Below, piece by piece: positions 1 to 5,331 of a DNA stretch of 5,977 nucleotides. The stretch comes from an uncultured Angelakisella sp. Lineage in GTDB: Bacteria; Bacillota; Clostridia; Oscillospirales; Ruminococcaceae. The stretch is from contig CALGIL010000138.1 of the NCBI GenBank assembly GCA_937914895.1, positions 1 through 5,977 of the forward strand, written 5' to 3'. Position 1 is the first letter of the stretch, and every line of letters starts with the position of its first letter. The position numbers and the translations under genes were made by a program. Under the pieces are notes generated by a model. The model did not search any database, was not told where the DNA came from, and saw only the letters and a program-made list of their open reading frames with translations.

Positions 1-3
1 TAG

Positions 4-270
4 TGTGATTATCTGGATATTCTGCTTACCGGCCACCACGCCAACATCACCCGCTGGCGCAAGGACCAGAGCATCCTGAACACCCTGTACAAGCGCCCCG
101 ATATGCTGGCCCGCGCGCCCCTGACCAAGGAGGACCTGGCCTTTTTGCAGCTGCTGGTGGACGAAAATCTGCCCCGGGTGCTGGAGGAGGAACGCCGGGC
201 CAAGGCCGCCCGCAGGGAGGCCCTGCGCAGGGAGAGCGCCGAGAAGGAACCGGACAAGGGACCGGACTAA
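4..270 (+). CDS. trmD: TrmD C-terminal fragment, tRNA (guanine37-N1)-methyltransferase
   Basis: TrmD uses S-adenosylmethionine to methylate N1 of G37 in tRNAs, which prevents frameshifting. Only the C-terminal domain is present: 88 residues of a protein usually about 230-250 long. The diagnostic stretch is [16 protein letters not shown] followed by S-I-L-x-T and K-R-P-D-M-L, equivalent to the family's LLSGxHxxIxxWR...SLxRTxxRRPDLL. A charged Arg/Glu/Lys tail runs to the TAA stop. Oddly, the reading frame meets TAG at bases 1-3, and the residues just inside it (CDYLD) do not match the expected V-P-D there; good family similarity begins only around base 16. Either the first dozen bases are a contig-end or assembly error, or the gene is broken. 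The rest of the gene would lie to the left. The family call is firm; whether the gene is intact is not known. Confidence 0.85.
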   Translation, partial: CDYLDILLTGHHANITRWRKDQSILNTLYKRPDMLARAPLTKEDLAFLQLLVDENLPRVLEEERRAKAARREALRRESAEKEPDKGPD

Positions 271-432
271 ACGGGGTTTCCGGCGGAGTTTTGCGTCCCG
301 ACAGTGTACAATATGCTGTCCTTGTTGAAAACTTTGTAGTAATAATAGACAAATGGGGAACCCTAAACCGGACCATATATAGAAAACAAGCAGAATTTAA
401 GAGGAAAGCCCTTTCCGGGGACCGAATCTTCT

Positions 433-460
433 TTGACCTGCCGCCGGGGTATGCTATAAT
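433..460 (+). promoter_or_regulatory. Sigma-A type promoter with extended -10 for the HPr gene
   Basis: The -35 element TTGACC (433-438) is followed by a 16-base spacer and a perfect TATAAT (455-460). A TG one base upstream of the -10 (452-453) makes it an extended -10. Transcription would start near 467, giving a leader of about 50 bases before the HPr start codon. The leader contains the ribosome binding site AAGGGGAG at 500-507. The stretch 271-432 upstream is clearly AT-richer than the genes, and I see no gene in it. Confidence 0.8.
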
Positions 461-516
461 TTACAATAGCGCCGTAAGGCTGGCTTAGTATCAGCTGTTA
501 AGGGGAGATAGAAACG

Positions 517-780
517 ATGTACGTAAAAGAAGTGACCGTCCAAAACCACGTGGGACTGCATGCCAGACCGGCCACATTTTTCATTCAGAAGGCCAACGAA
601 TTCAAATCCTCCATTTGGGTGGAAAAGGAGGAGCGCCGCGTCAACGCCAAAAGCCTTTTGGGTGTGCTCTCCCTGGGCATTGTGGGGGGGACCCCCATTA
701 AAATTATTGCGGACGGCGCGGACGAACAGCAGGCGGTGGACTCCCTGGTCAAGCTGGTGGAGTCCGGCTTTGCCGAGTAA
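517..780 (+). CDS. ptsH: HPr family phosphocarrier protein
   Basis: HPr is the small cytoplasmic protein that relays phosphate from enzyme I to sugar-specific EIIA components of the phosphotransferase system. The 87-residue product has the normal family length. The active-site motif GLHARPA lies at residues 13-19, with the phosphorylated histidine at His15. The regulatory site is also intact: NAKSLLGVLSLGI at 43-55 places Ser46 where Firmicute HPr kinase/phosphorylase acts, so a role in carbon catabolite control is plausible. His15 argues against the regulatory paralogue Crh, which lacks it. The ATG is preceded by AAGGGGAG nine bases upstream and by a good promoter at 433-460. A hairpin with a U-tract follows at 800-833, so the gene may be transcribed mostly alone. 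No other PTS gene is in view. Whether this is the main HPr of the genome cannot be decided here. Confidence 0.95.
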   Translation: MYVKEVTVQNHVGLHARPATFFIQKANEFKSSIWVEKEERRVNAKSLLGVLSLGIVGGTPIKIIADGADEQQAVDSLVKLVESGFAE

Positions 781-799
781 TTTGGGACACGGACAGTAC

Positions 800-833
800 G
801 GGTGCGCGGCCAGCAGTGGCGGCGCGCCCTTTT
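800..833 (+). terminator. Probable intrinsic terminator or attenuator after the HPr gene
   Basis: Arms 800-811 and 818-829 pair over 12 positions with one G-U wobble and one G-G mismatch, closing a six-base loop (812-817). TTTTCCTT follows directly from 830. It lies 19 bases after the HPr stop and 40 bases before the uvrC start. No clear promoter is visible between it and uvrC, so partial read-through from the HPr promoter is a reasonable inference. Confidence 0.65.
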
Positions 834-858
834 CCTTATCCGGGGGACGCCTGTACGC

Positions 859-866
859 AAAGGAGG
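859..866 (+). promoter_or_regulatory. Ribosome binding site that sets the uvrC start
   Basis: AAAGGAGG at 859-866 sits seven bases before ATG 874, an ideal spacing. The longer in-frame alternative beginning at ATG 802 would start inside the hairpin at 800-833, has no such site, and would add 24 residues unlike the UvrC family's N terminus. Confidence 0.85.
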
Positions 867-873
867 GGCCAGC

Positions 874-2748
874 ATGAATCTTGAACACGTGGCGCAGCTG
901 CGCAAAAAAGCCAACGCCCTGCCCCAGGAGCCCGGCGTCTACCTGATGAAGGACAAGGGGGGCACCATCATCTATGTGGGCAAGGCAAAGTCCTTAAAAA
1001 ACCGTGTCACCTCCTATTTTCGCGCGGTGGAAAGCCACCAGGCCAAGGTGTACGCCATGGTGGAGCACGTGGAGGATTTTGACTACATCGTCACCGACAG
1101 CGAGTTTGAGGCCCTGGTGCTGGAATGCAGCCTCATTAAACTGCACACCCCCAAATACAACATCCTCCTCAAGGACGACAAGGGCTACCACTACATCAAA
1201 ATTTCCCCGGGGCCCTATGGCCGCATCTCGGCGGAAAAACAGCGGACGGACAAGACGGCCACCTACCTTGGGCCCTACACCAGCTCGGTGGTGGTCAAGC
1301 AGACGGTGGACGAGGCCAACAAGGCCTTTATGCTGCCCACCTGCAGCCGCCAGTTCCCCCGGGACCTGGGCAAGGGGCGCCCCTGCCTTAACTACCACAT
1401 CAAGCAGTGCATGGGGGTCTGTACCGGCCGCATCTCTCCCCAGCGGTACCAGGAGGCCATGGACGAGGCAATCTCCTTTATGCGCAAGGGGGGCGCCGGG
1501 TCGGTGGAGGGCCTGACCAAAAAGATGGAGGAGGCGGCGGAGGAGCTGGACTTTGAGCGGGCCGCCCGCTACCGGGACCGCATTGCCGCCATTGAAAAAA
1601 TCGGCGCCCAGCAAAAGGTGATGGCCTACAACCACGAAAATCTGGACGTGGTGGCCGCCGTACAGGGGGAGGATTCCGTCTACCTGTCGGTGCTCATCTT
1701 CCGGGAGGGGCGCCTGCGGGACAAAAAGGATTTTACCTTCGATTATTTTGAGAGCGTGGAGCACGTGGTGGAGGAATTCCTTCTGTCCTACTACCTGTCC
1801 CTGGGCCGCGGCCAGCTGCCCAAGGAGATTTTTTTGGAAAGCGACGTGGAGGACCGGGACATGATTGCCCAGGTCATCTCGGAACATAAAAAGCAAAAGG
1901 TGATTATCACCGTGCCGGCCCGGGGCAAGGGCCGGGAGGTGGCGGAGATGGCCAAAAACAACGCCGCCCAAACACTGGCCAGGGGGACGGGCCGCTCCGG
2001 CCGGGAGCTGTCCGCCGTGGCGGAGCTTGGCCAGCTGCTGGGGATGCAGTCGCCGCCCGCGGTCATCGAGGCCTACGACATTTCCAACTATGGCGGACAG
2101 ACCATTGTGGGCGGCATGGTGGTGTTCGAAAACGGCCGCCCCCAGCGGAAGTTTTATAAGCGCTTTACCATCCGGGATCAGGTCCAGCCCGACGACTACG
2201 CCGCCATGGCCCAAATGCTCTCCCGCAGGCTGGAGCGGTATCTGGACCCGGAGAAAAAGGACCCGGGCTTCGACCGCCTGCCGGACCTGTGGCTCATCGA
2301 CGGCGGCGCCGGCCATGTGTCGGTGGCCAAGGAGGTGCTGCGCCGCCATGAGCTGGAGCTGCCGGTGTTTGGCATGGTCAAGGACAGCCGCCACCGCACC
2401 CGGGCGGTTTCGTCCCAGGACGAGGAGATCGCCATTTCGGCCAACCGGGGGGTCTTTTCTCTGGTTACCGCCATCCAGGACGAGGTGCACCGCTATTCGG
2501 TGGAATTTTCCAGGAACCGCCACGGCAGGGGGACCCTTACCTCCCGGCTGCTTTCGGTGGAGGGCATTGGGGAGGTGCGCGCCACAAAGCTGCTGCGCCA
2601 TTTTAAGACCCAAAAGGCCATGGCGGAGGCCACCCTGGAGGAGCTGGAGGCCGCCCCCGGCATGACCAAAACCGCCGCCGGCACCCTGTTTGCCTTCCTT
2701 CATCCCGGGGCGGAGACGAAAAAAGAATTGACAGACGGGACAAAATAA
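874..2748 (+). CDS. uvrC: Excinuclease ABC subunit C
   Basis: UvrC is the nuclease of bacterial nucleotide excision repair: recruited by UvrB at a lesion, it cuts the damaged strand on the 3' and then the 5' side. The 624-residue product is close to the usual size of about 600. Domains in order: GIY-YIG nuclease at about 15-95 (GVY 21-23, YVG 34-36, Arg44, Glu79); a four-cysteine set C157, C171, C179 and C183 matching the reported iron-sulphur cluster ligands; a UvrB-binding UVR helix pair near 212-246; the RNase H-like nuclease with its Asp-Asp-His triad at D402 (YDIS), D476 (IDGG) and H539 (DEVHR); and a C-terminal tandem helix-hairpin-helix with VEGIGEVRA and AAPGMTKTA. All catalytic residues are present. 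It is the first gene of a four-gene series; 86 bases separate it from rsmD. The long antisense reading frame beneath it is a composition effect. Confidence 0.98.
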   Translation: MNLEHVAQLRKKANALPQEPGVYLMKDKGGTIIYVGKAKSLKNRVTSYFRAVESHQAKVYAMVEHVEDFDYIVTDSEFEALVLECSLIKLHTPKYNILLKDDKGYHYIKISPGPYGRISAEKQRTDKTATYLGPYTSSVVVKQTVDEANKAFMLPTCSRQFPRDLGKGRPCLNYHIKQCMGVCTGRISPQRYQEAMDEAISFMRKGGAGSVEGLTKKMEEAAEELDFERAARYRDRIAAIEKIGAQQKVMAYNHENLDVVAAVQGEDSVYLSVLIFREGRLRDKKDFTFDYFESVEHVVEEFLLSYYLSLGRGQLPKEIFLESDVEDRDMIAQVISEHKKQKVIITVPARGKGREVAEMAKNNAAQTLARGTGRSGRELSAVAELGQLLGMQSPPAVIEAYDISNYGGQTIVGGMVVFENGRPQRKFYKRFTIRDQVQPDDYAAMAQMLSRRLERYLDPEKKDPGFDRLPDLWLIDGGAGHVSVAKEVLRRHELELPVFGMVKDSRHRTRAVSSQDEEIAISANRGVFSLVTAIQDEVHRYSVEFSRNRHGRGTLTSRLLSVEGIGEVRATKLLRHFKTQKAMAEATLEELEAAPGMTKTAAGTLFAFLHPGAETKKELTDGTK

Positions 2749-2768
2749 CAAATAATAGAAGCAAGGCA

Positions 2769-2802
2769 GCGCCAAAAGGGCGCCAGCCGCATTTTGTGCG
2801 GC
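2769..2802 (+). repeat. GC-rich hairpins in the uvrC-rsmD gap
   Basis: Two short stems can form in the RNA: GCGCC (2769-2773) with GGCGC (2779-2783) around a five-base loop, and GCCGC (2786-2790) with GCGGC (2798-2802) around ATTTTGT. The palindrome GGCGCC also occurs at 2779-2784 and 2800-2805, giving an alternative pairing. No U-tract follows, so a terminator is unlikely. An RNA processing or stability element between the two genes, or no function at all, are both possible. Confidence 0.4.
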
Positions 2803-2819
2803 GCCGCCTTGGACCATAC

Positions 2820-2825
2820 AGGAGG
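2820..2825 (+). promoter_or_regulatory. Ribosome binding site that selects the TTG start of rsmD
   Basis: A full AGGAGG lies nine bases before TTG 2835. An upstream in-frame GTG (2796) lies in the hairpin region and would translate through this site, adding a basic 13-residue extension not expected in the family. The next in-frame GTG (2841) is too far from the site and would cut the conserved L-R-V-I-T-G-S start. Confidence 0.8.
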
Positions 2826-2834
2826 AAACCCGCG

Positions 2835-3383
2835 TTGAGAGTGATTACCGGATCTGCCAGGGGCAGAAAGCTGAGGACCCTGGATGGCCTGGATGTGCGC
2901 CCCACCACCGCCGTGGTCAAGGAGGCCATGTTCAGCAGCATCCAGTTTGAGGTGGAGGGGGCAAGGGCCCTGGACCTGTTTGCAGGGTCGGGGCAGCTGG
3001 GCATCGAGGCCCTCAGCCGCGGGGCGGAGTTTTGCGTCTTTGTGGACAGCGCCCGCCTGTCCCGGGAGGTGGTCCTGGAAAACCTGCAGGCCACCGGCCT
3101 GATGAAGCGGGCCCGGGTGGCGGGGATGGACGCCCTGTCCTTTTTGGGGACCTCCGGGGACCTGTTTGACATTGCCCTGCTGGACCCGCCCTACGGCCAG
3201 GGCATTCTGCCCCAGGTGCTGCCGCTGCTGGCCCGTCGGATGACCGATGGCGGCGTCATTTTGTGCGAAAGCCGCCGGGAGGAGGTTTTGCCGGGAGAGG
3301 CGGGGGACTTTGCGGTGCATAAGACCTACCACTACGGCAAAATCAAGCTGACCGCCTACCGCAGAAAGGAGCCCCGCCCATGA
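2835..3383 (+). CDS. rsmD: 16S rRNA (guanine966-N2)-methyltransferase
   Basis: RsmD methylates N2 of G966 in 16S rRNA within the assembling small subunit, using S-adenosylmethionine. The 182-residue product has normal family length. It starts LRVITGSARGRKL (residues 1-13), then VRPTT (21-25), the cofactor-binding loop DLFAGSGQLGIEALSRGA (47-64), and the catalytic DPPY at 117-120, the form used by N2-guanine methyltransferases. Translation starts at TTG, chosen from the AGGAGG nine bases upstream and the conserved N terminus; a TTG start may lower its translation rate. The stop overlaps the coaD start in an ATGA arrangement, indicating translational coupling. The rsmD-coaD pair is a widely conserved neighbourhood in bacteria, which supports both assignments. 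Confidence 0.95.
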   Translation: MRVITGSARGRKLRTLDGLDVRPTTAVVKEAMFSSIQFEVEGARALDLFAGSGQLGIEALSRGAEFCVFVDSARLSREVVLENLQATGLMKRARVAGMDALSFLGTSGDLFDIALLDPPYGQGILPQVLPLLARRMTDGGVILCESRREEVLPGEAGDFAVHKTYHYGKIKLTAYRRKEPRP

Positions 3384-3880
3384 AAACCGTCGTCTGCCCC
3401 GGCAGCTTTGACCCGGTGACCAACGGCCACGTGGACATCATCCAGCGGGCCAGCGGGCTGTTTGACCGGGTGATTGTGCTGGTGGCCTACAACGCCGCCA
3501 AGCAGAGCCATTTTACGGTGGAAGAGCGCATGGCTATGCTGCGCAAAGCCACCGGCCGCCTGCCCAACGTGGAGGTGGACTGCGACGCGGGCCTGCTGGT
3601 GGATTACCTACAGCGGGTGGACGCCCACGCCATTGTCAAGGGGCTGCGGGCGGTGTCCGACTTTGAGTACGAGTTCCAGATGGCGCTGACCAACCGCAAG
3701 CTGCTGCCGGGCTGCGACACCATCTTTTTTACCACCAGCGGCGAAAATATGTATCTCAGCTCCAGCATTGTCCGGCAGGTCTGCAGCCTGGGGGGAGATA
3801 TTTCGGGCTTTGTGCCGGACTGTGTCCGGGGGGAAATTGTGGCTAAGCTGCGGCCGCAGCAGGAACAGGAAAGGGGATAG
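3380..3880 (+). CDS. coaD: Phosphopantetheine adenylyltransferase
   Basis: CoaD transfers AMP from ATP to 4'-phosphopantetheine to give dephospho-CoA, the penultimate step of coenzyme A synthesis in the cytoplasm. The 166-residue product is slightly longer than the usual 159-165. Nucleotidyltransferase landmarks are clear: PGSFDPVTNGH at 7-17 with the T-x-G-H signature at 14-17, Lys41 before HFTVEER, VKGLRAVSDFEYEFQMALTNR at about 86-106, and the second nucleotide-binding motif SSSIVR at 127-132. Position 87 is Lys where E. coli CoaD has Arg88, a conservative change. The start codon overlaps the rsmD stop by four bases. The last codons contain the ribosome binding site of the next gene, so the two are probably translated together. 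The C-terminal Gln/Glu-rich tail is not conserved in the family as I know it. Confidence 0.97.
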   Translation: MKTVVCPGSFDPVTNGHVDIIQRASGLFDRVIVLVAYNAAKQSHFTVEERMAMLRKATGRLPNVEVDCDAGLLVDYLQRVDAHAIVKGLRAVSDFEYEFQMALTNRKLLPGCDTIFFTTSGENMYLSSSIVRQVCSLGGDISGFVPDCVRGEIVAKLRPQQEQERG

Positions 3881-3884
3881 GACC

Positions 3885-4484
3885 ATGGCAAATATTGACG
3901 TCATCCTCAACAGCATCGACGAAGTGCTGGAGGATGCGGTAACCCTGCCGCTGACCAGCAAGTGCATGGTGGACGCGGACCGCATCCGGGAGCTCATCGA
4001 CGATATCCGGCTGAATATGCCCACCGAGATCAAGCAGGCAAAGGCGGTGGTGTCGGACCGCAACGAGATCCTCTCCCTGGCCAAAAAGGAGGCGGAGGGC
4101 CTCATCCGCAAGGCGGAGGAGCGGGCCAAAAGCCTGGTGGACAACGACACCATTGTCCGGCAGGCCAACGCCAAGGGGATGGCCCTGCTCAGCGAGGCAA
4201 GCCAGAAGGCCGCCTCCCTGGTGGCGGAGGCCACCGCCAAATCCAACGAGCTTACCTCCACCGCGGGTGCCAAGGCCAGCGAGACCCTGTCCCAGGCCAG
4301 CATTAAATCCAAGGAGATGAAGCAGGCCGCCTACGATTTTTCCGAGGCCATGCTCCGCGCCACCGAGGAAGCCCTGAGCAAGTCCCTGACCGAGGTCAAA
4401 AGCACCCGCCAGGCCCTGACCGAGACGGCCCGGGAATCCGCCAAGCAGGGCAAGCAACAGGCAAGGCAAAAGGACCTTACATAA
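3885..4484 (+). CDS. Alanine-rich coiled-coil protein, possible SepIVA/DivIVA-like septation factor
   Basis: The 199-residue product has no signal peptide, membrane segment or catalytic motif; homologues after coaD are often loosely labelled ATPase, but no Walker motif is visible. It has an N-terminal block (about 1-60) with P-L-T-x2-C-M-V (22-29), LIDDI (37-41) and MPTEI (45-49), then an almost continuous helix. From about 94 the helix has an 11-residue repeat: alanine at 94, 105, 116, 127, 138, 149, 182 and 193, with Thr160 and Val171 in the same register, and lysine at 97, 108, 119, 130 and 141. The N-terminal block resembles, from memory, the mycobacterial septation factor SepIVA (Rv2927c). 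A role in division-site or envelope organisation is therefore inference. The ATG is preceded by AAGGGGA (3871-3877), inside the end of coaD. The gene is last before a strong terminator and just upstream of the division cluster. Confidence 0.8.
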   Translation: MANIDVILNSIDEVLEDAVTLPLTSKCMVDADRIRELIDDIRLNMPTEIKQAKAVVSDRNEILSLAKKEAEGLIRKAEERAKSLVDNDTIVRQANAKGMALLSEASQKAASLVAEATAKSNELTSTAGAKASETLSQASIKSKEMKQAAYDFSEAMLRATEEALSKSLTEVKSTRQALTETARESAKQGKQQARQKDLT

Positions 4485-4494
4485 AAAATGCACC

Positions 4495-4509
4495 CCGCCC
4501 AAGGGGCGG
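4495..4509 (+). repeat. Small GC hairpin before the terminator
   Basis: CCGCCC (4495-4500) pairs with GGGCGG (4504-4509) around a three-base loop, ten bases after the stop of the coiled-coil gene. No U-tract follows it. It may help RNA polymerase pause, or protect the 3' end together with the larger hairpin at 4515-4545. Confidence 0.5.
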
Positions 4510-4514
4510 AGCAG

Positions 4515-4549
4515 GCCCCCCGGACAAAGGCTTTGTCCGGGGGGCTTTT
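4515..4549 (+). terminator. Strong intrinsic terminator ending the uvrC-rsmD-coaD-coiled-coil series
   Basis: The arms 4515-4528 and 4532-4545 are perfectly complementary over 14 bases, starting with a run of seven G-C pairs and closing a tiny G-G-C loop (in practice the inner pairs will open). TTTT follows at 4546-4549. This separates the upstream housekeeping genes from the mraZ promoter. Confidence 0.92.
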
Positions 4550-4717
4550 GCGTGCTGCCATGCCGGTTTGCGCTGCCGTTGCCCCTGCGCGGGCAAGGCG
4601 GATTTCGACAAAATGACAGAACATATGGTCTTTTTTACAAAAAAACATGCGGTAATTCGACGTTTTGACCATCCTTTTGACATCCTGCACAAAGATAAAA
4701 AGAACATTAGTTCATCA
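4550..4717 (+). other. AT-richer intergenic region upstream of the mraZ promoter
   Basis: No gene was found between the terminator and the promoter. From about 4600 the sequence is markedly AT-richer than the flanking genes. It holds a T/A-rich tract (4630-4646), two TTCGAC elements (4604-4609 and 4656-4661), and a direct repeat with TTTTGACCATCC at 4663-4674 and TTTTGACATCC at 4675-4685. The perfect TTGACA at 4677-4682 has no convincing -10 at 16-18 bases. A short open frame crossing the region runs through the promoter and looks spurious. Confidence 0.6.
4604..4610 (-). promoter_or_regulatory. Candidate Spo0A-type box
   Basis: TTCGACA at 4604-4610 is the exact complement of the 0A box TGTCGAA bound by the sporulation regulator Spo0A. 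A second copy with one mismatch, TTCGACG, lies at 4656-4662. The spacing to the mraZ promoter (about 110 and 60 bases from its -35) is compatible with regulation. A seven-base match can arise by chance, and no sporulation gene is in the window, so this is weak. Confidence 0.25.
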
Positions 4718-4746
4718 TTGCATTATTCCTACAAATGGGATATAAT
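4718..4746 (+). promoter_or_regulatory. Sigma-A type promoter of mraZ (dcw cluster)
   Basis: TTGCAT (4718-4723) is followed by a 17-base spacer and a perfect TATAAT (4741-4746). The start of transcription would be near 4753, placing the MraZ boxes about 6 to 30 bases downstream of it, a position where a bound protein blocks promoter clearance. Confidence 0.75.
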
Positions 4747-4758
4747 TTACCTAAACGG

Positions 4759-4783
4759 TGGGTTAAAGTGGGTTTAGGTGGAA
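4759..4783 (+). promoter_or_regulatory. MraZ operator: three TGG boxes at 10-bp spacing
   Basis: TGGGT at 4759-4763, TGGGT at 4769-4773 and TGGAA at 4779-4783 are separated by exactly five bases each. MraZ of E. coli is known to bind TGGGN repeats with five-base spacers upstream of its own gene. The same layout lies here between the -10 and the mraZ start, so autoregulation is a strong inference. The third box keeps only TGG. Another TGGGA at 4736-4740 is out of register (23 bases away) and is not counted. Confidence 0.8.
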
Positions 4784-4832
4784 GAAAATCCCATAAAACT
4801 CATCCAATCTGCGGAAAAGGGAGGCGGCACAG

Positions 4833-5252
4833 ATGCTCATTGGGACCTTTGAACACACTGTGGACGCCAAGGGCCGCATCAATGTGCCCGCCAAGTTCCG
4901 CGAGGATTTTGGAGACCGGTTTATCATCACCCGGGGGTTAGATAACTGTGTGGCCATGTACTCCCTGGAGGAATGGAAGCTTTGGGAGGACAAGCTGAAG
5001 GCCCAGCCGGATTCCAAGGCCCGGAACCTGAAGCGGTTTTTCTTTGCGGGCGCCGCCGAGGTGGAGCCGGACAAGCAGGGACGCATCGTGGTCCCCCCCA
5101 TCCTTCGCAAGTACGCCTGCCTGGACCAGAAGGTGGTAGTCATCGGCGCGGTGGACCGGGCCGAAATTTGGGACGCGGACCGCTGGTATGCCAGCGACGC
5201 CCAGATGACTTCCGACGCCATGGCGGAAGAGATGGACAACCTCAACGTGTAA
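4833..5252 (+). CDS. mraZ: Transcriptional regulator MraZ
   Basis: MraZ is a small DNA-binding protein at the head of the division and cell wall cluster; in E. coli it represses its own promoter and affects the whole cluster. The 139-residue product is near the usual 140-150. It has two SpoVT/AbrB-like halves, each with the signature D-x2-G-R: DAKGR at 11-15, just after the family start MLIGTFEHTV, and DKQGR at 80-84. The linker ARNLKRFFFAGA (residues 63-74) matches the conserved A-R-x-L-x-R-x-F-x2-G-A. The ATG has AAGGGAGG at 4817-4824, eight bases upstream. Its own operator appears to be present at 4759-4783. The gene is followed by rsmH, the standard order, but with an unusually structured gap of 173 bases. 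Confidence 0.97.
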   Translation: MLIGTFEHTVDAKGRINVPAKFREDFGDRFIITRGLDNCVAMYSLEEWKLWEDKLKAQPDSKARNLKRFFFAGAAEVEPDKQGRIVVPPILRKYACLDQKVVVIGAVDRAEIWDADRWYASDAQMTSDAMAEEMDNLNV

Positions 5253-5282
5253 CCGCGCCGCAGGCCGGCCGCTAAAATCACC

Positions 5283-5310
5283 GTATAATAGCTGCTTGCG
5301 GTTATTATAC
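5283..5310. repeat. AT-rich inverted repeat containing back-to-back -10-like hexamers
   Basis: GTATAATA (5283-5290) and TATTATAC (5303-5310) are perfect inverted copies; the stem can extend by a G-U and a C-G pair, leaving an eight-base loop. Each arm contains TATAAT on one strand (+ at 5284-5289, - at 5304-5309). The + copy has no -35. The minus copy has a possible one, described separately. The stem is too AT-rich for a typical intrinsic terminator, although a T-tract (5322-5326) follows 11 bases later. Confidence 0.6.
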
Positions 5311-5331
5311 CACTTTACAGCTTTTTGTCCG
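5304..5331 (-). promoter_or_regulatory. Candidate minus-strand promoter reading back into mraZ
   Basis: On the minus strand TGGTATAAT (5304-5312) is a perfect extended -10. CGGACA (5326-5331), 16 bases away, matches four of six bases of the -35 consensus. Transcription would run leftward into mraZ as antisense RNA. No gene lies in that direction on that strand, so this is only a candidate. Confidence 0.3.

Noticed and set aside
262..283. Possible terminator hairpin at the trmD stop codon (CCGGA with TCCGG)
   Set aside because: The stem is only five base pairs with a 12-base loop, and TTTT comes several bases later. Too weak to call.
291..488. Short + strand open frame (65 codons, TTG start) between trmD and the HPr gene
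   Set aside because: It runs through the HPr promoter and past its start site. The only G-rich upstream sequence is two bases from the start, and the product resembles nothing I know.
802..873. N-terminal extension of uvrC from ATG 802
   Set aside because: It starts inside a terminator-like hairpin, has no ribosome binding site and adds residues unlike the family. ATG 874 has an ideal AAAGGAGG.
994..2817. Long minus-strand open frame of about 600 codons opposite uvrC
   Set aside because: It is the mirror of a GC-rich, strongly codon-biased uvrC, rich in His/Gly/Leu/Val, without a recognisable family or ribosome binding site. All UvrC catalytic residues are on the + strand.
4155..4463. DNA-level tandem repeat behind the 11-residue protein periodicity
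   Set aside because: The 33-base units differ substantially at nucleotide level, so this is a protein repeat kept by selection or ancient duplication, not a recent minisatellite.
4677..4705. Perfect TTGACA as a second mraZ promoter
   Set aside because: No acceptable -10 hexamer lies 16-18 bases downstream. The TTGCAT/TATAAT pair at 4718-4746 is a better match.
4568..4777. Short + strand open frame in the mraZ control region
   Set aside because: It spans the mraZ promoter and two MraZ boxes and has no convincing ribosome binding site. Its composition changes abruptly along its length, as expected for non-coding sequence.
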